DNA of 64,000 nt, taken from JAMBLL01 sp964460075. GTDB lineage: Bacteria; Actinomycetota; Acidimicrobiia; Spongiisociales; UBA5794. Shown one piece after another: positions 51,908 to 61,409 of the stretch. How positions within the stretch are numbered: the first letter of the stretch is position 1; each line of letters opens with the position of its first letter. The DNA lies in the NCBI GenBank assembly GCA_964460075.1, contig CAYWPC010000011.1, positions 15,054 to 79,053 of the forward strand, written 5' to 3'. The position numbers and the translations under genes are program-made. The notes below the pieces were generated by a model, which was not told the DNA's origin, did no database searches, and saw only the letters and a list, made by a program, of their open reading frames with translations.

Positions 51908-53752
51908 ATGGCTGAGGAAGTGACTTCGAGCGAAGTACAAGCTCGTCAGTTCGATGTTGTGCGCAAGGGATACGACCGTGCACAAGTCCAGTCGTTCCTT
52001 GCGTCTGTAGCGCACCGTCTCGAGCAGCTAGAGCACCTCGCAGCGCGCTCTGAGCATGCAGAGATCTTGTTAGGGCTTGACGATCCTGAGGCACTTGCGC
52101 GAGAGCTCAGCATCATTGGCAGCGAAGTCGCAGCTGTGCTTGAGGCAGCGAGAGCAGCCGCAGAGTCGTTGCGCTCGCGCGCGGCTGCCGATGCCGAGGA
52201 GTGGCGAAGTTCCGCAATGGCCGAGACTTCCAAGATGCTCGCGGATGCGGCCGAGCAGTCGCACTCGATGCGAGCTGCTGCGTGGAACGAGGGTTCGTCG
52301 ATGTTGCAGTCGGCTCTCAGTGAGGCCTCGGCCCTTGTCGATAGTGCGAAGGAAGACGCACTGTTCGTTCGCGCTGAGGCGGAACGTGAGGCGATACGGC
52401 ACACGGGCGATGCCAAACGCGACAGCGAAGAGGCCATTCGCGCGGCCCGATTGGAAGCAGAGCAGATCATCGAAGCGGCCAGGGCTGAGAGCGACGGTGT
52501 GCTCACAGCGGCGGGTCAGGCCGCTGAACGTGCACAGGAACGTGCCCACGCCCTTGAGGATCGACGCTCTGAGCTGCTGGCTGAGCTCGAGGCGGCAAGA
52601 TCCTCGATTGGGCAACTCGAGACGGAGATCGAGACGAAACGTCAGGCGCTCGAAGAGCCGGTGCCGATGCACGACCCAGAGGAGATTCCTCGGCCGCACC
52701 ATTTGTCGGATGGGGGATCGGTCAGGATTGTCTCTGGCAGCAAGGTAGTCCCGATGAAGCCGGTCGACGCTGACTCTTTTGTTGCTGAGGTAGAGGCTCT
52801 TCGAAGGGGGACCGTCGGATTTGAAGCCCCAGAAACCCGTGAGCTGCAGGTGGAGACCGTCACGGTAATTGCACCCCCGCCGCCGGCGGTCTCGGAGGTG
52901 GAGACGATTGTTGAGGTTGGTGGTGAGCCAGCGGACGAGCAGACCGAGTCTGACACCCCGGATGAGGAGGAGCCGCACACGACGGAGGAGATACCGGTTC
53001 TCGTGCCTGACGACCATGAGGTGGCAGATGAAGCAGCGCCACTGTTGGTCGCTGTCGTGGCAGACACGGACGAACCGCGCACAGACGAGCCGGATACAGA
53101 CGAACCGAGCGCAGACGAACCGAGCGCAGACGAGCCGGGCCATGATGCCATCGGTTCGCTGTTCGCACAGCTGCGTGACGACACGGCCGAGCGACCGGTC
53201 GTTGTTGTGCCGGTGATGCGGGAGAGTGCTGCGAGTGAGGCCGCTGCCGAACCTGTAGACACCGCTGAGGTATCCGGCATGATCCAGGAGAGCCACCCGT
53301 CCACCCAGGTGAGCGGAGAAGAGGCCTCTGAGACCGAGCATGGTGCTGAGGATGACCAGGTAGGCGTGTCGTTGATACCCGCCCAGAACGCGGCGTTGCG
53401 AACGATCAAGCGCGCTCTCGTCGATATACAGAACGACGTTTTGGAACATCTCCGAACCGATAAGAGCTGGCTACCGGACGACGATCTTGTGGGTCGCTTC
53501 GACGAGGCGTTCGCAGATTTAGCTCTCGCCATCACCGGAGATGACGACGATGCGGGAGCGTCACGAGTGTTTGCATCCGATCTTTTCGAGGCCGCTACCG
53601 CCGCGATTCAGGAGGCGAGGGACGCCGGATCCGGCGGTCGAGCGATCGCAGCCGCGGCGAGCAAGGTGTTTCGGAGGTGGCGATCCGACGAGGCGGAGCA
53701 CAGGGTTGTTGCGGTCGCAACGGCACTTTCGCAAGCCCCGGTGTCCTCGTGA
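51908..53752 (+). CDS. Large DivIVA-domain coiled-coil protein
   Basis: 614 residues. N-terminal DivIVA domain (residues 10-45, ARQFDVVRKGYDRAQVQSFL), a long Ala/Glu-rich coiled coil to ~255, an acidic disordered middle (~300-470) with the pentapeptide repeat at 53066-53140, and a helical C-terminal domain (~495-610). DivIVA proteins mark curved membrane at poles and septa and organise wall growth. This is much longer than Wag31 and is not the main DivIVA. Confidence 0.85.
   Translation: MAEEVTSSEVQARQFDVVRKGYDRAQVQSFLASVAHRLEQLEHLAARSEHAEILLGLDDPEALARELSIIGSEVAAVLEAARAAAESLRSRAAADAEEWRSSAMAETSKMLADAAEQSHSMRAAAWNEGSSMLQSALSEASALVDSAKEDALFVRAEAEREAIRHTGDAKRDSEEAIRAARLEAEQIIEAARAESDGVLTAAGQAAERAQERAHALEDRRSELLAELEAARSSIGQLETEIETKRQALEEPVPMHDPEEIPRPHHLSDGGSVRIVSGSKVVPMKPVDADSFVAEVEALRRGTVGFEAPETRELQVETVTVIAPPPPAVSEVETIVEVGGEPADEQTESDTPDEEEPHTTEEIPVLVPDDHEVADEAAPLLVAVVADTDEPRTDEPDTDEPSADEPSADEPGHDAIGSLFAQLRDDTAERPVVVVPVMRESAASEAAAEPVDTAEVSGMIQESHPSTQVSGEEASETEHGAEDDQVGVSLIPAQNAALRTIKRALVDIQNDVLEHLRTDKSWLPDDDLVGRFDEAFADLALAITGDDDDAGASRVFASDLFEAATAAIQEARDAGSGGRAIAAAASKVFRRWRSDEAEHRVVAVATALSQAPVSS
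53066..53140 (+). repeat. 15-bp coding microrepeat (five units)
   Basis: Five units encoding TDEPR, TDEPD, TDEPS, ADEPS, ADEPG inside the acidic linker of the DivIVA-domain protein. In frame, so copy-number change would alter linker length without a frameshift. Confidence 0.85.
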
Positions 53753-53798
53753 AGCGTGCGCGGTGCGTCGAACCCGCTAGCGCAATAGAATCCCTGCT

Positions 53799-56711
53799 GT
53801 GATCAACCGCGAGACCATCAATTACCGGCAAGGTTCCGCGTTCAGGCGGCTGCTGTCAATCGGGTTTGCAGGCCTGTTCGTTCTCCTCATTGCCGGCCGT
53901 TGGTTGGCGACACTCTGGACCGACTATCTGTGGTACGACGAACTCGGAAGCGCGAACGTCTGGTTCACGCTCACGTTCACCAAGGTGTGGCTCATCGCAG
54001 GAGCCACCGTTATCGCGTTCGTGGTGTTTTGGGTCAATCTGTGGCTCGTCGACCGTCTCTCGCCCCGCAGCCTGCTCGCACTGACCGGTGCGCCAGACGA
54101 GGAGCTTCTCGAGCGGTACCAGCTGTGGATCGAGCCGAGAGCGTTCCTGGTGCGAACCATGTTCGCTCTGGGATTCGGCCTTCTCGTCGGCCTTGGTGCC
54201 TCAGCGTGGTGGCAGGACTGGCTGTATTGGCGAAACGGTGTTCCGTTCGGTCTCCTCGACCCGATCTTCAACAACGATATCTCAATGTATGTGTTCGGGC
54301 TTCCGCTCTACCGCGACATGTATGGATGGCTGTTCCAGTTGCTGATGGTCACCACGCTGATCGTCATCGGAGCCCACTACCTCAACGGCGGTATCAAACT
54401 CACAACGATTGGCGAGCGGACGTCCGGCAGCGTCAAGGCGCACATTTCGGTGTTGTTGGCGTTCATTGCGTTGCTCAAATCGGCTGGGTACATCTTTGAC
54501 AAGTGGGAGTTGCTCTACTCCGGTCGAGGTCAGGTGTTCGGTGCCTCCTACACCGACGTCAACGCACAGATACCCGCGCTCAATCTGTTGATTTTCATCT
54601 CGGTTGCGGCTGCGATCATCCTGCTCGTCAATGTGTGGTTCAAAGGCTGGATGCTTCCTGGTGTTGCTTTCGGGATCTGGTTGGTCACATCGATCGGTGT
54701 TGGCGGCATCTACCCGGCCGTTGTGCAGCGATTCTCTGTTGAGCCGAATGAGTTACAACAGGAGCTCCCGTATGTTCAGCACAACCTCGACTTCACTCGT
54801 CTTGCGTACGGGCTCGACAACGTGGAGGTGCGTCCCTTCGGTGCGTCGACAGATTTGACGTCCAGCGTCATCGAAGCCAACCGGCCCACGATCGACAACA
54901 TCCGGCTCTGGGACCCGGGAGTTCTAGCGAACACGTATCCCGAGCTGCAGAACATCAAGACCTACTACGACTTCGCGGACATTGATGTCGACCGTTACAA
55001 GATCAATGGGGAACTCACGCAGGTGATGATCTCGGCTCGTGGCCTCGACGAGCGCAACATTCCAGGATCGGGTTGGGTCAACGAGCGACTGATTTACACG
55101 CACGGTCTCGGTGCGGTGCTGAGCCCCGCAAACGATGTCACAACCGATGGATTCCCCGATTTCCTCGTCGAGGACATACCGCCGGTCAACATGTCGAACT
55201 CAGAGGTTCTCGATATAGACCAGCCGCGCATCTACTTCTCGGACAGTTCCGATAGTGACTTCCTCATTGCAGGGTCGAAGGAGGGAGAGGTCGACATTCC
55301 CCAGGACGGATCCGAATCGACGTCTACCAATTCCTACGACGGAAGTGGCGGCGTTCCGCTTGGAAACCTGTTCCAGCGAGCGGCTTGGGCGTTGCGGTTC
55401 GGGGATCTCAACACGCTCATCTCCGGGCAGGTGCAGAGCGACAGTCGTGTGATGATCGCGAGAAACATCAAGGATCGGATCAAGCGAATCGCGCCGTTCC
55501 TCTATGCAGACAACGACCCGTACATGGTTGTGGCTGATGGCAGACTCGTTTGGATCATGGACCTCTACACCGTGACGGATGGGTTCCCCTATTCAGAGAT
55601 GGCGAGCACCGCACGGCTGAACAACGGCTCTGAACTGCCTCGCAGGTTCAACTACATTCGCAACTCCGTCAAAGCGGTCATCGATGCCTATGACGGCACG
55701 ATCGACATGTACATCATCGATCCGACCGATCCGCTGATCCGCACCAACGAGCGCATCTTCCCGAATCTGTTCAAGCCTGTTGCAGAGATGCCACAGGTCA
55801 TTGTCGAGCATGTTCGCTACCCAGAGGATCTATTCCGCATCCAGACGGATGTGTACACGCTGTATCACATGACCGACCCAACAGACCTCTTCCAGGTGAA
55901 CGATCCGTGGCAGATCGCCCGTGACCCGTCCAACAGTCCGAAGGCAGCGCTGCGGGGCACGTTCACGACGGATCCGATGTTGCCGTACTACCTGCTCATG
56001 GAGCTGCCGGAGGAGAATCAACTTTCGTTCCTTCTGATGCAGCCGTTCACGCCGAGATCTCGGCCGAATATGTCGTCGTTCGTCGTGGCGAAGTCCGGTC
56101 CGCTTGATGAGTACGGGAGGCTGATTGAGTACACGATGCCTGAGGACCGGCAGGTCGACGGGCCTGGGCAGGTCGGTGACTTCATCGAGCAGGATCCACA
56201 GGTATCTGCAGAGTTCACGTTGCTTGACCAGGTCGGGTCCGGTGTGATCAAGGGCAACATGCTCGTCGTGCCGATCGAGGATTCGCTGTTGTACGTGCAG
56301 CCGATCTATCTGGCAGCAGACACCGGGGGAGGTCGCAGCGGCATTCCGCAGTTCAAGCGGGTCGTGGCGTCGTTCAACAGCAGAATCGAGATTGCAGACA
56401 CGTTGGATCAGGTACTCGTCGCGTTGTTCGGGACACCCGACGGCGTTGTCTCTGACGGTGGTGGTGGAGACACCGGAGGCGGAAGCACTCCACCGCAGCC
56501 ACCCACAGGAACGATTCAAGAGCAAGTCGAACAGCTCATTGCCGACGCCCAGGTGGCATTCACCGACGCCGACGCAGCGCTTCGCCGTGGCGACCTTGCT
56601 GAATACCAACGCAAGGTGGATGAGGCGAAGGCGCTCATCGACGACGCGAATCAGGTCATCGCTGAGGCTGCTGCTGCGGCATCCGGTGAATCTGCAAGCT
56701 CCACCGGTTAG
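53799..56711 (+). CDS. UPF0182 family large membrane protein
   Basis: 970 residues. Seven membrane helices in the first ~330 residues (for example LLSIGFAGLFVLLIAGRWLATLWTDYLWYDELG), then a long extracellular part with conserved YVQHNLDFTRLAYGLDNVE, DPGVLANTYPELQNIKTYYDFADIDVDRY, and MLPYYLLMELPEENQLSFLLMQPFTPRSRPNM. The tail has a Gly/Pro linker and a helical end (EQLIADAQVAFTDADAALRRGDLAEYQ). The function of the family is unknown. GTG start at 53799. Confidence 0.93.
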   Translation: MINRETINYRQGSAFRRLLSIGFAGLFVLLIAGRWLATLWTDYLWYDELGSANVWFTLTFTKVWLIAGATVIAFVVFWVNLWLVDRLSPRSLLALTGAPDEELLERYQLWIEPRAFLVRTMFALGFGLLVGLGASAWWQDWLYWRNGVPFGLLDPIFNNDISMYVFGLPLYRDMYGWLFQLLMVTTLIVIGAHYLNGGIKLTTIGERTSGSVKAHISVLLAFIALLKSAGYIFDKWELLYSGRGQVFGASYTDVNAQIPALNLLIFISVAAAIILLVNVWFKGWMLPGVAFGIWLVTSIGVGGIYPAVVQRFSVEPNELQQELPYVQHNLDFTRLAYGLDNVEVRPFGASTDLTSSVIEANRPTIDNIRLWDPGVLANTYPELQNIKTYYDFADIDVDRYKINGELTQVMISARGLDERNIPGSGWVNERLIYTHGLGAVLSPANDVTTDGFPDFLVEDIPPVNMSNSEVLDIDQPRIYFSDSSDSDFLIAGSKEGEVDIPQDGSESTSTNSYDGSGGVPLGNLFQRAAWALRFGDLNTLISGQVQSDSRVMIARNIKDRIKRIAPFLYADNDPYMVVADGRLVWIMDLYTVTDGFPYSEMASTARLNNGSELPRRFNYIRNSVKAVIDAYDGTIDMYIIDPTDPLIRTNERIFPNLFKPVAEMPQVIVEHVRYPEDLFRIQTDVYTLYHMTDPTDLFQVNDPWQIARDPSNSPKAALRGTFTTDPMLPYYLLMELPEENQLSFLLMQPFTPRSRPNMSSFVVAKSGPLDEYGRLIEYTMPEDRQVDGPGQVGDFIEQDPQVSAEFTLLDQVGSGVIKGNMLVVPIEDSLLYVQPIYLAADTGGGRSGIPQFKRVVASFNSRIEIADTLDQVLVALFGTPDGVVSDGGGGDTGGGSTPPQPPTGTIQEQVEQLIADAQVAFTDADAALRRGDLAEYQRKVDEAKALIDDANQVIAEAAAAASGESASSTG

Positions 56712-56762
56712 CTTCACGGTGGTGCGCACCGTGTATCGTGACCGGGTCCAGAGAGGTGAATC

Positions 56763-57983
56763 GTGAGCCTTGGCGTGTATTCAGAGGTCGGGAAGCTCAA
56801 GCGGGTCATGGTGCATCGTCCTGGGCTGGAGCACCGTCGTCTCACACCGTCGAACGCTGAGGAGCTTCTCTTCGATGACGTCATCTGGGTTGACAAGGCC
56901 GTTGAGGAACACGATGCATTTGTCGAGGTGATGCGAGACCGCGGCATCGAAGTGGTGTACGCGCAGGACCTGTTTGCCGAGGCGCTTGAGGACGATGCAT
57001 CGCGTCGCTGGGTACTCGAATCGATGCTGAACGAACGCATGATCGGTGTTGCGGCCGCGGCCCATGCTTCTGATCTGATTGCTGCGCTCACGAGTGAGGA
57101 GATAGCTGAGTTCCTCGTTGCCGGCGTTGTTGAACGTGAGATGGATCTGCCGGGCGCGAGGCTGCATTACGAGTCGACGAATCCGTCTGCGCTGATGCTG
57201 GCTCCACTTCCCAATTTCGTGTTTCAGCGTGACCCGTCGTGTTGGATATATGGCGGTGTGACGATCAATCCGATGGCTAAGCCAGCCCGTCGCTACGAGT
57301 CGATGATCATCGAGGTCATCTACCGGTTCCATCCAATGTTCACACGCGAGAGCCCCGTGACGGTGTGGTTCGGGGGAAGCAACGAAGATTGGGGAAGGGC
57401 CCACATCGAGGGTGGCGACGTCGAGGTGCTCGGCGACGGTGTCGTCATGATCGGCCTGTCGGAACGAACGTCGCCTCAGGCCGTCTCGATTCTGGCGAGA
57501 ACCCTGTTCGCTTCTGGCGCAGCGACAGAGGTCATAACGGTTGCGTTGCCGAAGACCAGGTCGTTCATGCATCTCGACACGGTGATCACGCAGGTCGACC
57601 GCGACGCGGTGACTGCCTATGAGGAAGTCATCGACCAGGCACGAGTGTGGACGATCCGGCCGGGTGACTCTCCGGACGATCCGGTCGTGGAGGAGCAACC
57701 GGAGGGGCTCATCGAGACGATGCGGCGCTCCCTCGGTCTCAGCGAGCTTCGTGTGGTCGGGACCGGTGGTGACGAATTGGCGGCTGCACGGGAGCAGTGG
57801 GACGACGGCAACAATGTCATAGCCCTCGAGCCGGGTGTCGTTGTTGCCTATGAGCGCAACACGAATACGAACCAGCGTCTGCGGGAGGCTGGCATCGAGG
57901 TTATCGAGATTCAGGGTTTCGAGCTCGGTAAGGGCAGGGGTGGGGGGCACTGTATGACCTGTCCGATCGAGCGTGAAGCGTGA
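56763..57983 (+). CDS. arcA: Arginine deiminase
   Basis: Arginine to citrulline plus ammonia. 406 residues with active-site motifs FVFQRDPS (Asp), HIEGGDVEVL (Glu), MHLDTVIT (His) and catalytic C397 in GGGHCMTCP. GTG start at 56763 after AGAGGTGA. Immediately upstream of an ornithine carbamoyltransferase, as in arginine deiminase pathways, although carbamate kinase and an arginine/ornithine antiporter are not here. Confidence 0.96.
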   Translation: MSLGVYSEVGKLKRVMVHRPGLEHRRLTPSNAEELLFDDVIWVDKAVEEHDAFVEVMRDRGIEVVYAQDLFAEALEDDASRRWVLESMLNERMIGVAAAAHASDLIAALTSEEIAEFLVAGVVEREMDLPGARLHYESTNPSALMLAPLPNFVFQRDPSCWIYGGVTINPMAKPARRYESMIIEVIYRFHPMFTRESPVTVWFGGSNEDWGRAHIEGGDVEVLGDGVVMIGLSERTSPQAVSILARTLFASGAATEVITVALPKTRSFMHLDTVITQVDRDAVTAYEEVIDQARVWTIRPGDSPDDPVVEEQPEGLIETMRRSLGLSELRVVGTGGDELAAAREQWDDGNNVIALEPGVVVAYERNTNTNQRLREAGIEVIEIQGFELGKGRGGGHCMTCPIEREA

Positions 57984-58002
57984 CACACAACAGGAGACGT
58001 AC

Positions 58003-59001
58003 ATGACACAGTTCACCGGTCGCAGCTTCGTGAAAGTCATCGACTACGAGCCTTCGGAGTTGAGGGAGCTGCTCACGCTTGCAGCCGAGCTCAAGGCAGC
58101 CAAGCGCCAAGGCACCGAGGAACGCGCACTCGATGGCAAAAACATCGCACTGATCTTCGAGAAGACGTCAACACGCACCCGTGCAGCGTTCGAGGTTGCG
58201 TCCTACGACCAGGGCGCCCATGTCACGTATCTCGATCCGTCTGGCAGCCAGATGGGCCACAAGGAGTCGACCGCCGACACGGCGCGGGTCCTTGGGCGGA
58301 TGTACGACGCCATCGAGTACAGGGGGAGCGACCAGGTGGCTGTCGAGATCCTGGCGGACAAGTCTGGAGTGCCGGTGTACAACGGTCTCACGAATGAGTG
58401 GCATCCAACCCAGATGCTTGCGGACTTCCTCACGATGGATGAGCACTTCGACGGTGACATGAGCGACGTCTCCTTCGCGTTTGTCGGCGATGGGCGATTC
58501 AACATGGGGCGTTCCCTGCTCGTGATGGGTGCCCTGATGGGTTGTGACGTTCGGATGGTCGGGCCGGCTTCGCTACACCCTCCGACTGATGTCGTGGAGA
58601 CGGCCCGCAGCATTGCGGAGAAGACTGGTGCCACGATCACGCTCACCGAGGACGCTGCCAAGGGTGTTGCGGGGGTGGACTTCGTGCACACAGATGTTTG
58701 GGTGTCAATGGGTGAGTCCAAGGACGTCTGGACGTCGCGTGTCGACTTGCTCAGGGGATATCAGATCAACGAGTCGATGCTTGCAGCGAGCGGCAAGGCC
58801 GAGGTGAAGTTCATGCACTGTCTCCCGGCTTTCCACGACGCAGGGACGACCGTTGGCGGGGAGATGATGGCCCACACCGACATGCCAGACGGGCTCGAGG
58901 TCACACACGACGTGTTCGAGTCGGATGCCAGCATCGTGTTCGATCAGGCCGAGAACCGGATGCACACGATCAAGGCGATTCTCGTTGCGACCCTGACCTA
59001 G
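58003..59001 (+). CDS. arcB: Ornithine carbamoyltransferase (probably catabolic)
   Basis: 332 residues. Carbamoyl-phosphate site S56-T-R-T-R60 (FEKTSTRTRAAFE), ornithine site HPTQMLADF, and H272-C273-L-P (MHCLPAFHD). Uses ATG 58003 (AGGAGA upstream), 19 bases after arcA. Pairing with arcA argues for citrulline phosphorolysis (ArcB), but the anabolic ArgF role cannot be ruled out by sequence. Confidence 0.93.
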   Translation: MTQFTGRSFVKVIDYEPSELRELLTLAAELKAAKRQGTEERALDGKNIALIFEKTSTRTRAAFEVASYDQGAHVTYLDPSGSQMGHKESTADTARVLGRMYDAIEYRGSDQVAVEILADKSGVPVYNGLTNEWHPTQMLADFLTMDEHFDGDMSDVSFAFVGDGRFNMGRSLLVMGALMGCDVRMVGPASLHPPTDVVETARSIAEKTGATITLTEDAAKGVAGVDFVHTDVWVSMGESKDVWTSRVDLLRGYQINESMLAASGKAEVKFMHCLPAFHDAGTTVGGEMMAHTDMPDGLEVTHDVFESDASIVFDQAENRMHTIKAILVATLT

Positions 59002-59022
59002 GCGTTACAGGGGGCCGTTACG

Positions 59023-59028
59023 TATACT
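59023..59028 (+). promoter_or_regulatory. -10 box for the initiator tRNA
   Basis: TATACT at 59023-59028, 17 bases before the mature tRNA 5' end. No good -35 hexamer at the ideal distance was seen. Confidence 0.45.
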
Positions 59029-59044
59029 GCGCGTTCCACAACGA

Positions 59045-59118
<74 letters not shown>

Positions 59119-59120
59119 CG

Positions 59121-59161
59121 AAGAGAACCCTTGGGATACCTACATTCCCGAGGGTTTTCTC
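59121..59161 (+). terminator. Terminator after tRNA-fMet
   Basis: CCCTTGGGA (59128-59136) pairs with TCCCGAGGG (59146-59154, one G-T pair), followed by TTTTCT. An outer GAGAA/TTCTC pairing adds stability. Confidence 0.8.
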
Positions 59162-59371
59162 GCGTCGTGGGGTTGTCGATGTAGCCCTCCATACCGCGTC
59201 CATACCGCGCGCCGACAAGTTTCGTACTGTTTCGGGATCCCGTTTCACTGCGTCCATCGAGCCTTGAAGGGGCATTGACGACGAACCAGACGTCGATTCT
59301 TGTGGCTTCGTGCACCGTCCGATGTCAGCCATTGTTCGCGCACAGACGTGATGAGGACATGTGCGCGTGGG
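59162..59371. other. Junction region between tRNA and island genes
   Basis: No confident gene. On the minus strand an open frame (59332-59078) ends ...GAGFEPATFGL inside the tRNA, and its central part contains MDAV twice. This ending is typical of integrase genes whose last codons are supplied by an att site in a tRNA, so it may be an integrase remnant. Confidence 0.5.
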
Positions 59372-59806
59372 CTACCCGACGGTCCTTGCGAGTTGTGCGA
59401 GCAGCCCATCGGGGTCGTAGATCGGCAACAGTGCTCCGCCGGTTACGACCTCTGCTGTGCCTGAGTCCACAGGGTCAGTTGCTGCCCACGATCGTTCGAC
59501 GAATCCCATCTCAACCTCGAACCCTGAGGGGAGCTGCAGTCGTCGTTCGGTCAGTGCGCCCCACTCGGCATGGCGGACGACAGGGATTCGCTGTCCAACA
59601 GCCGGTTCGATCCACTCGTCGGTAGCGGCATATGTCGTCTTGTTCGTCGTGATAGCGACGATATCGATATCCGAGTCATCATGTTGGTCACCTCTTGCCC
59701 ACGAGCCGACGACACCGACAGCAACGATGTCACCCTGCGATGTCGCCCATTCCGACACACTGGCCACAACGTTTCGATACTCAGAGGTGCGGGCGTCAGT
59801 GACCAT
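59372..59806 (-). CDS. Nucleotidyltransferase-domain protein
   Basis: 144 residues from ATG 59806. The polymerase-beta-like core is GVVGSWARGDQHDDSDIDIVAIT with G34-S35 and catalytic D46 and D48, and a third acidic residue in GFEVEMGFVE. Related to MNT antitoxins and aminoglycoside adenylyltransferases. No HEPN partner gene lies next to it, so a toxin-antitoxin role is not supported; drug modification cannot be claimed either. Confidence 0.85.
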   Translation of the reverse strand: MVTDARTSEYRNVVASVSEWATSQGDIVAVGVVGSWARGDQHDDSDIDIVAITTNKTTYAATDEWIEPAVGQRIPVVRHAEWGALTERRLQLPSGFEVEMGFVERSWAATDPVDSGTAEVVTGGALLPIYDPDGLLAQLARTVG

Positions 59807-60025
59807 CGACCCACAATCGACCGGCCCGACCGGGAGCACGCTCGGTGCCCATCCCGAATCTGTGTGTCCGAACAAGGAAGTCCTCGGACGTGTAGATGAA
59901 TCGACGGTCACTGGAAGTCACGGGAGCAGTTTGGCAAGCCTCCGAAGCTAACCCACAGCCGGCTTCAGGATGAGCCAGGTATAGGTCACCAATGGTGTGA
60001 GAGATCGTCGGTTGTCGGCGGTGTT

Positions 60026-60616
60026 CTACAGCTTGCGGCAAACCAGTTCACCTTTGCCGATAGGTACCACCAAGGAATCGACTCGTGGATCGTCGAGTGC
60101 ACAGTCGATCATCGGCTGCAGGGTCTCACGGTGGTTAATGGCGTTGTCCGCCACGAGCAACCCGCCTCGAACAAGCTTCGGCACGACCGCTTCGTAGCAG
60201 TCGGCGTACACCTCCTTTTCGGCATCAAGGAAGCAGAACGCGATGTCGCCCACGTCTTCGAGGTGTTCGAGGGCATCCGCCTCAACGAGTTCGACGAGGT
60301 GCTCAACTCCAGCAGCTCGAAAGGTCTTACGGGCGAGGTTTGCCTTTTCTGGGAGAACCTCGAAGGTCGTGAGCGTCCGGTCTGCGGCCTGGCACGCAAG
60401 GGTGAGCCACAGGGCCGAATACCCGGCACTCGTGCCCACCTCAATCATTGCACCTGCCGGAGCAGCCGCTGCCAGGATGGAGATGAACCGTCCCGTCTCA
60501 GGTGGTATCTGCCGGAGGCGTTCCATCCGGGGTGTGCCGTCGGCACGGTCGGCAATATCGATCCGCTCCAAGACACGAATTCGGTCCTGGACCCTGTCGG
60601 GAATGTCGTGGAACAT
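60026..60616 (-). CDS. SAM-dependent O-methyltransferase (COMT-like)
   Basis: 196 residues. SAM site MIEVGTSAGYSALWLTLA, acidic FEVLPEKANLARKTF, metal-binding DAEKE (FCFLDAEKEVYADCYE) and DNAI, as in cation-dependent class I O-methyltransferases. The substrate is unknown. Confidence 0.88.
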   Translation of the reverse strand: MFHDIPDRVQDRIRVLERIDIADRADGTPRMERLRQIPPETGRFISILAAAAPAGAMIEVGTSAGYSALWLTLACQAADRTLTTFEVLPEKANLARKTFRAAGVEHLVELVEADALEHLEDVGDIAFCFLDAEKEVYADCYEAVVPKLVRGGLLVADNAINHRETLQPMIDCALDDPRVDSLVVPIGKGELVCRKL

Positions 60617-60767
60617 GATCGCCTCCCAATGCTTTGAGTGCAGCCGACGATAGGCGGTTCACACCCCCCCCCGACACCGTACATATCGCCGGCACGGGCG
60701 GATCAGTCTTCGGGTCTGCGAGCGGCTCTACCGAACCCGGGAGGTTCGTCCCGTGTACGATCGACGC

Positions 60768-61190
60768 ATGGGACCTCTTTGGGAACGAATGAATGAGCAA
60801 CCTCGGCTGGCCACCACGATGCTGGCTGCCTCCGTTGTGCCCAAGTCCGTTGGTGTGTACGCCTGGTATCGGGACGGGGAGCCGATCTATGCCGGTCGAG
60901 CGCTTGGAGCCAAGGGTCTTCAGCAACGGGTGTGGAGCAAGCACATGGCTACCGGACCCGACTTGTCGAGATCCTCGTTCCGCCGGAATGTGTGCAGCTA
61001 CTTGGGAATCGCAGACACGAGCATCACCAAGGTGAGACCGACGCGTTTGACTGCCGCGCAGGTGGAGCCGGTGAACGCATGGATCCGCGAGTGCGAGATC
61101 GCATGGATCGTCTTCGACGCCGTTGAGGAAGCGAAGAACTTCGAGCGCACCCTGCTCGACGAGTGGATGCCTCCGCTTTCTCGTAGGTAG
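60768..61190 (+). CDS. Small GIY-YIG nuclease-domain protein
   Basis: 140 residues. G29-V-Y31 (KSVGVYAWYRDGEPIY) and Y41-A-G43 (IYAGRALG) correspond to the GIY and YIG motifs; R54 (LQQRVWSKH) and a C-terminal Glu (KNFERTLLDEW) match the catalytic Arg and Glu. A free-standing domain, possibly a homing-like or defence nuclease. ATG 60768 is preferred over 60753. Confidence 0.78.
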   Translation: MGPLWERMNEQPRLATTMLAASVVPKSVGVYAWYRDGEPIYAGRALGAKGLQQRVWSKHMATGPDLSRSSFRRNVCSYLGIADTSITKVRPTRLTAAQVEPVNAWIRECEIAWIVFDAVEEAKNFERTLLDEWMPPLSRR

Positions 61191-61409
61191 ATCGGGGAGC
61201 GGCTCGGGTGCCACCGGGGGCGGCGGGACAGGGCCGATTGATGCGCTGTGATGATCGCCACGGTGATTGTCGTGGGCACTCCCGAATAGCTTCGCGCCGG
61301 ACCCGCATGAACGACTTCAGGGCCGGCCGGCCTGCCCCTGAAGTATCTGAAGGGCCCGGTAGTAAGGCTCAGCGTCGGTCAATCCTCGGGATGGCGTGGC
61401 TACTGAGTA

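Noticed and set aside
56715..56733. Small hairpin CACGGTG-GTGCG-CACCGTG between UPF0182 gene and arcA
   Set aside because: Only 7 bp with no T-tract; too weak to call a terminator and may overlap the arcA promoter.
59372..59806. Aminoglycoside resistance or MNT antitoxin assignment
   Set aside because: Only the general nucleotidyltransferase core is visible, and no HEPN partner or resistance-specific domain is present.
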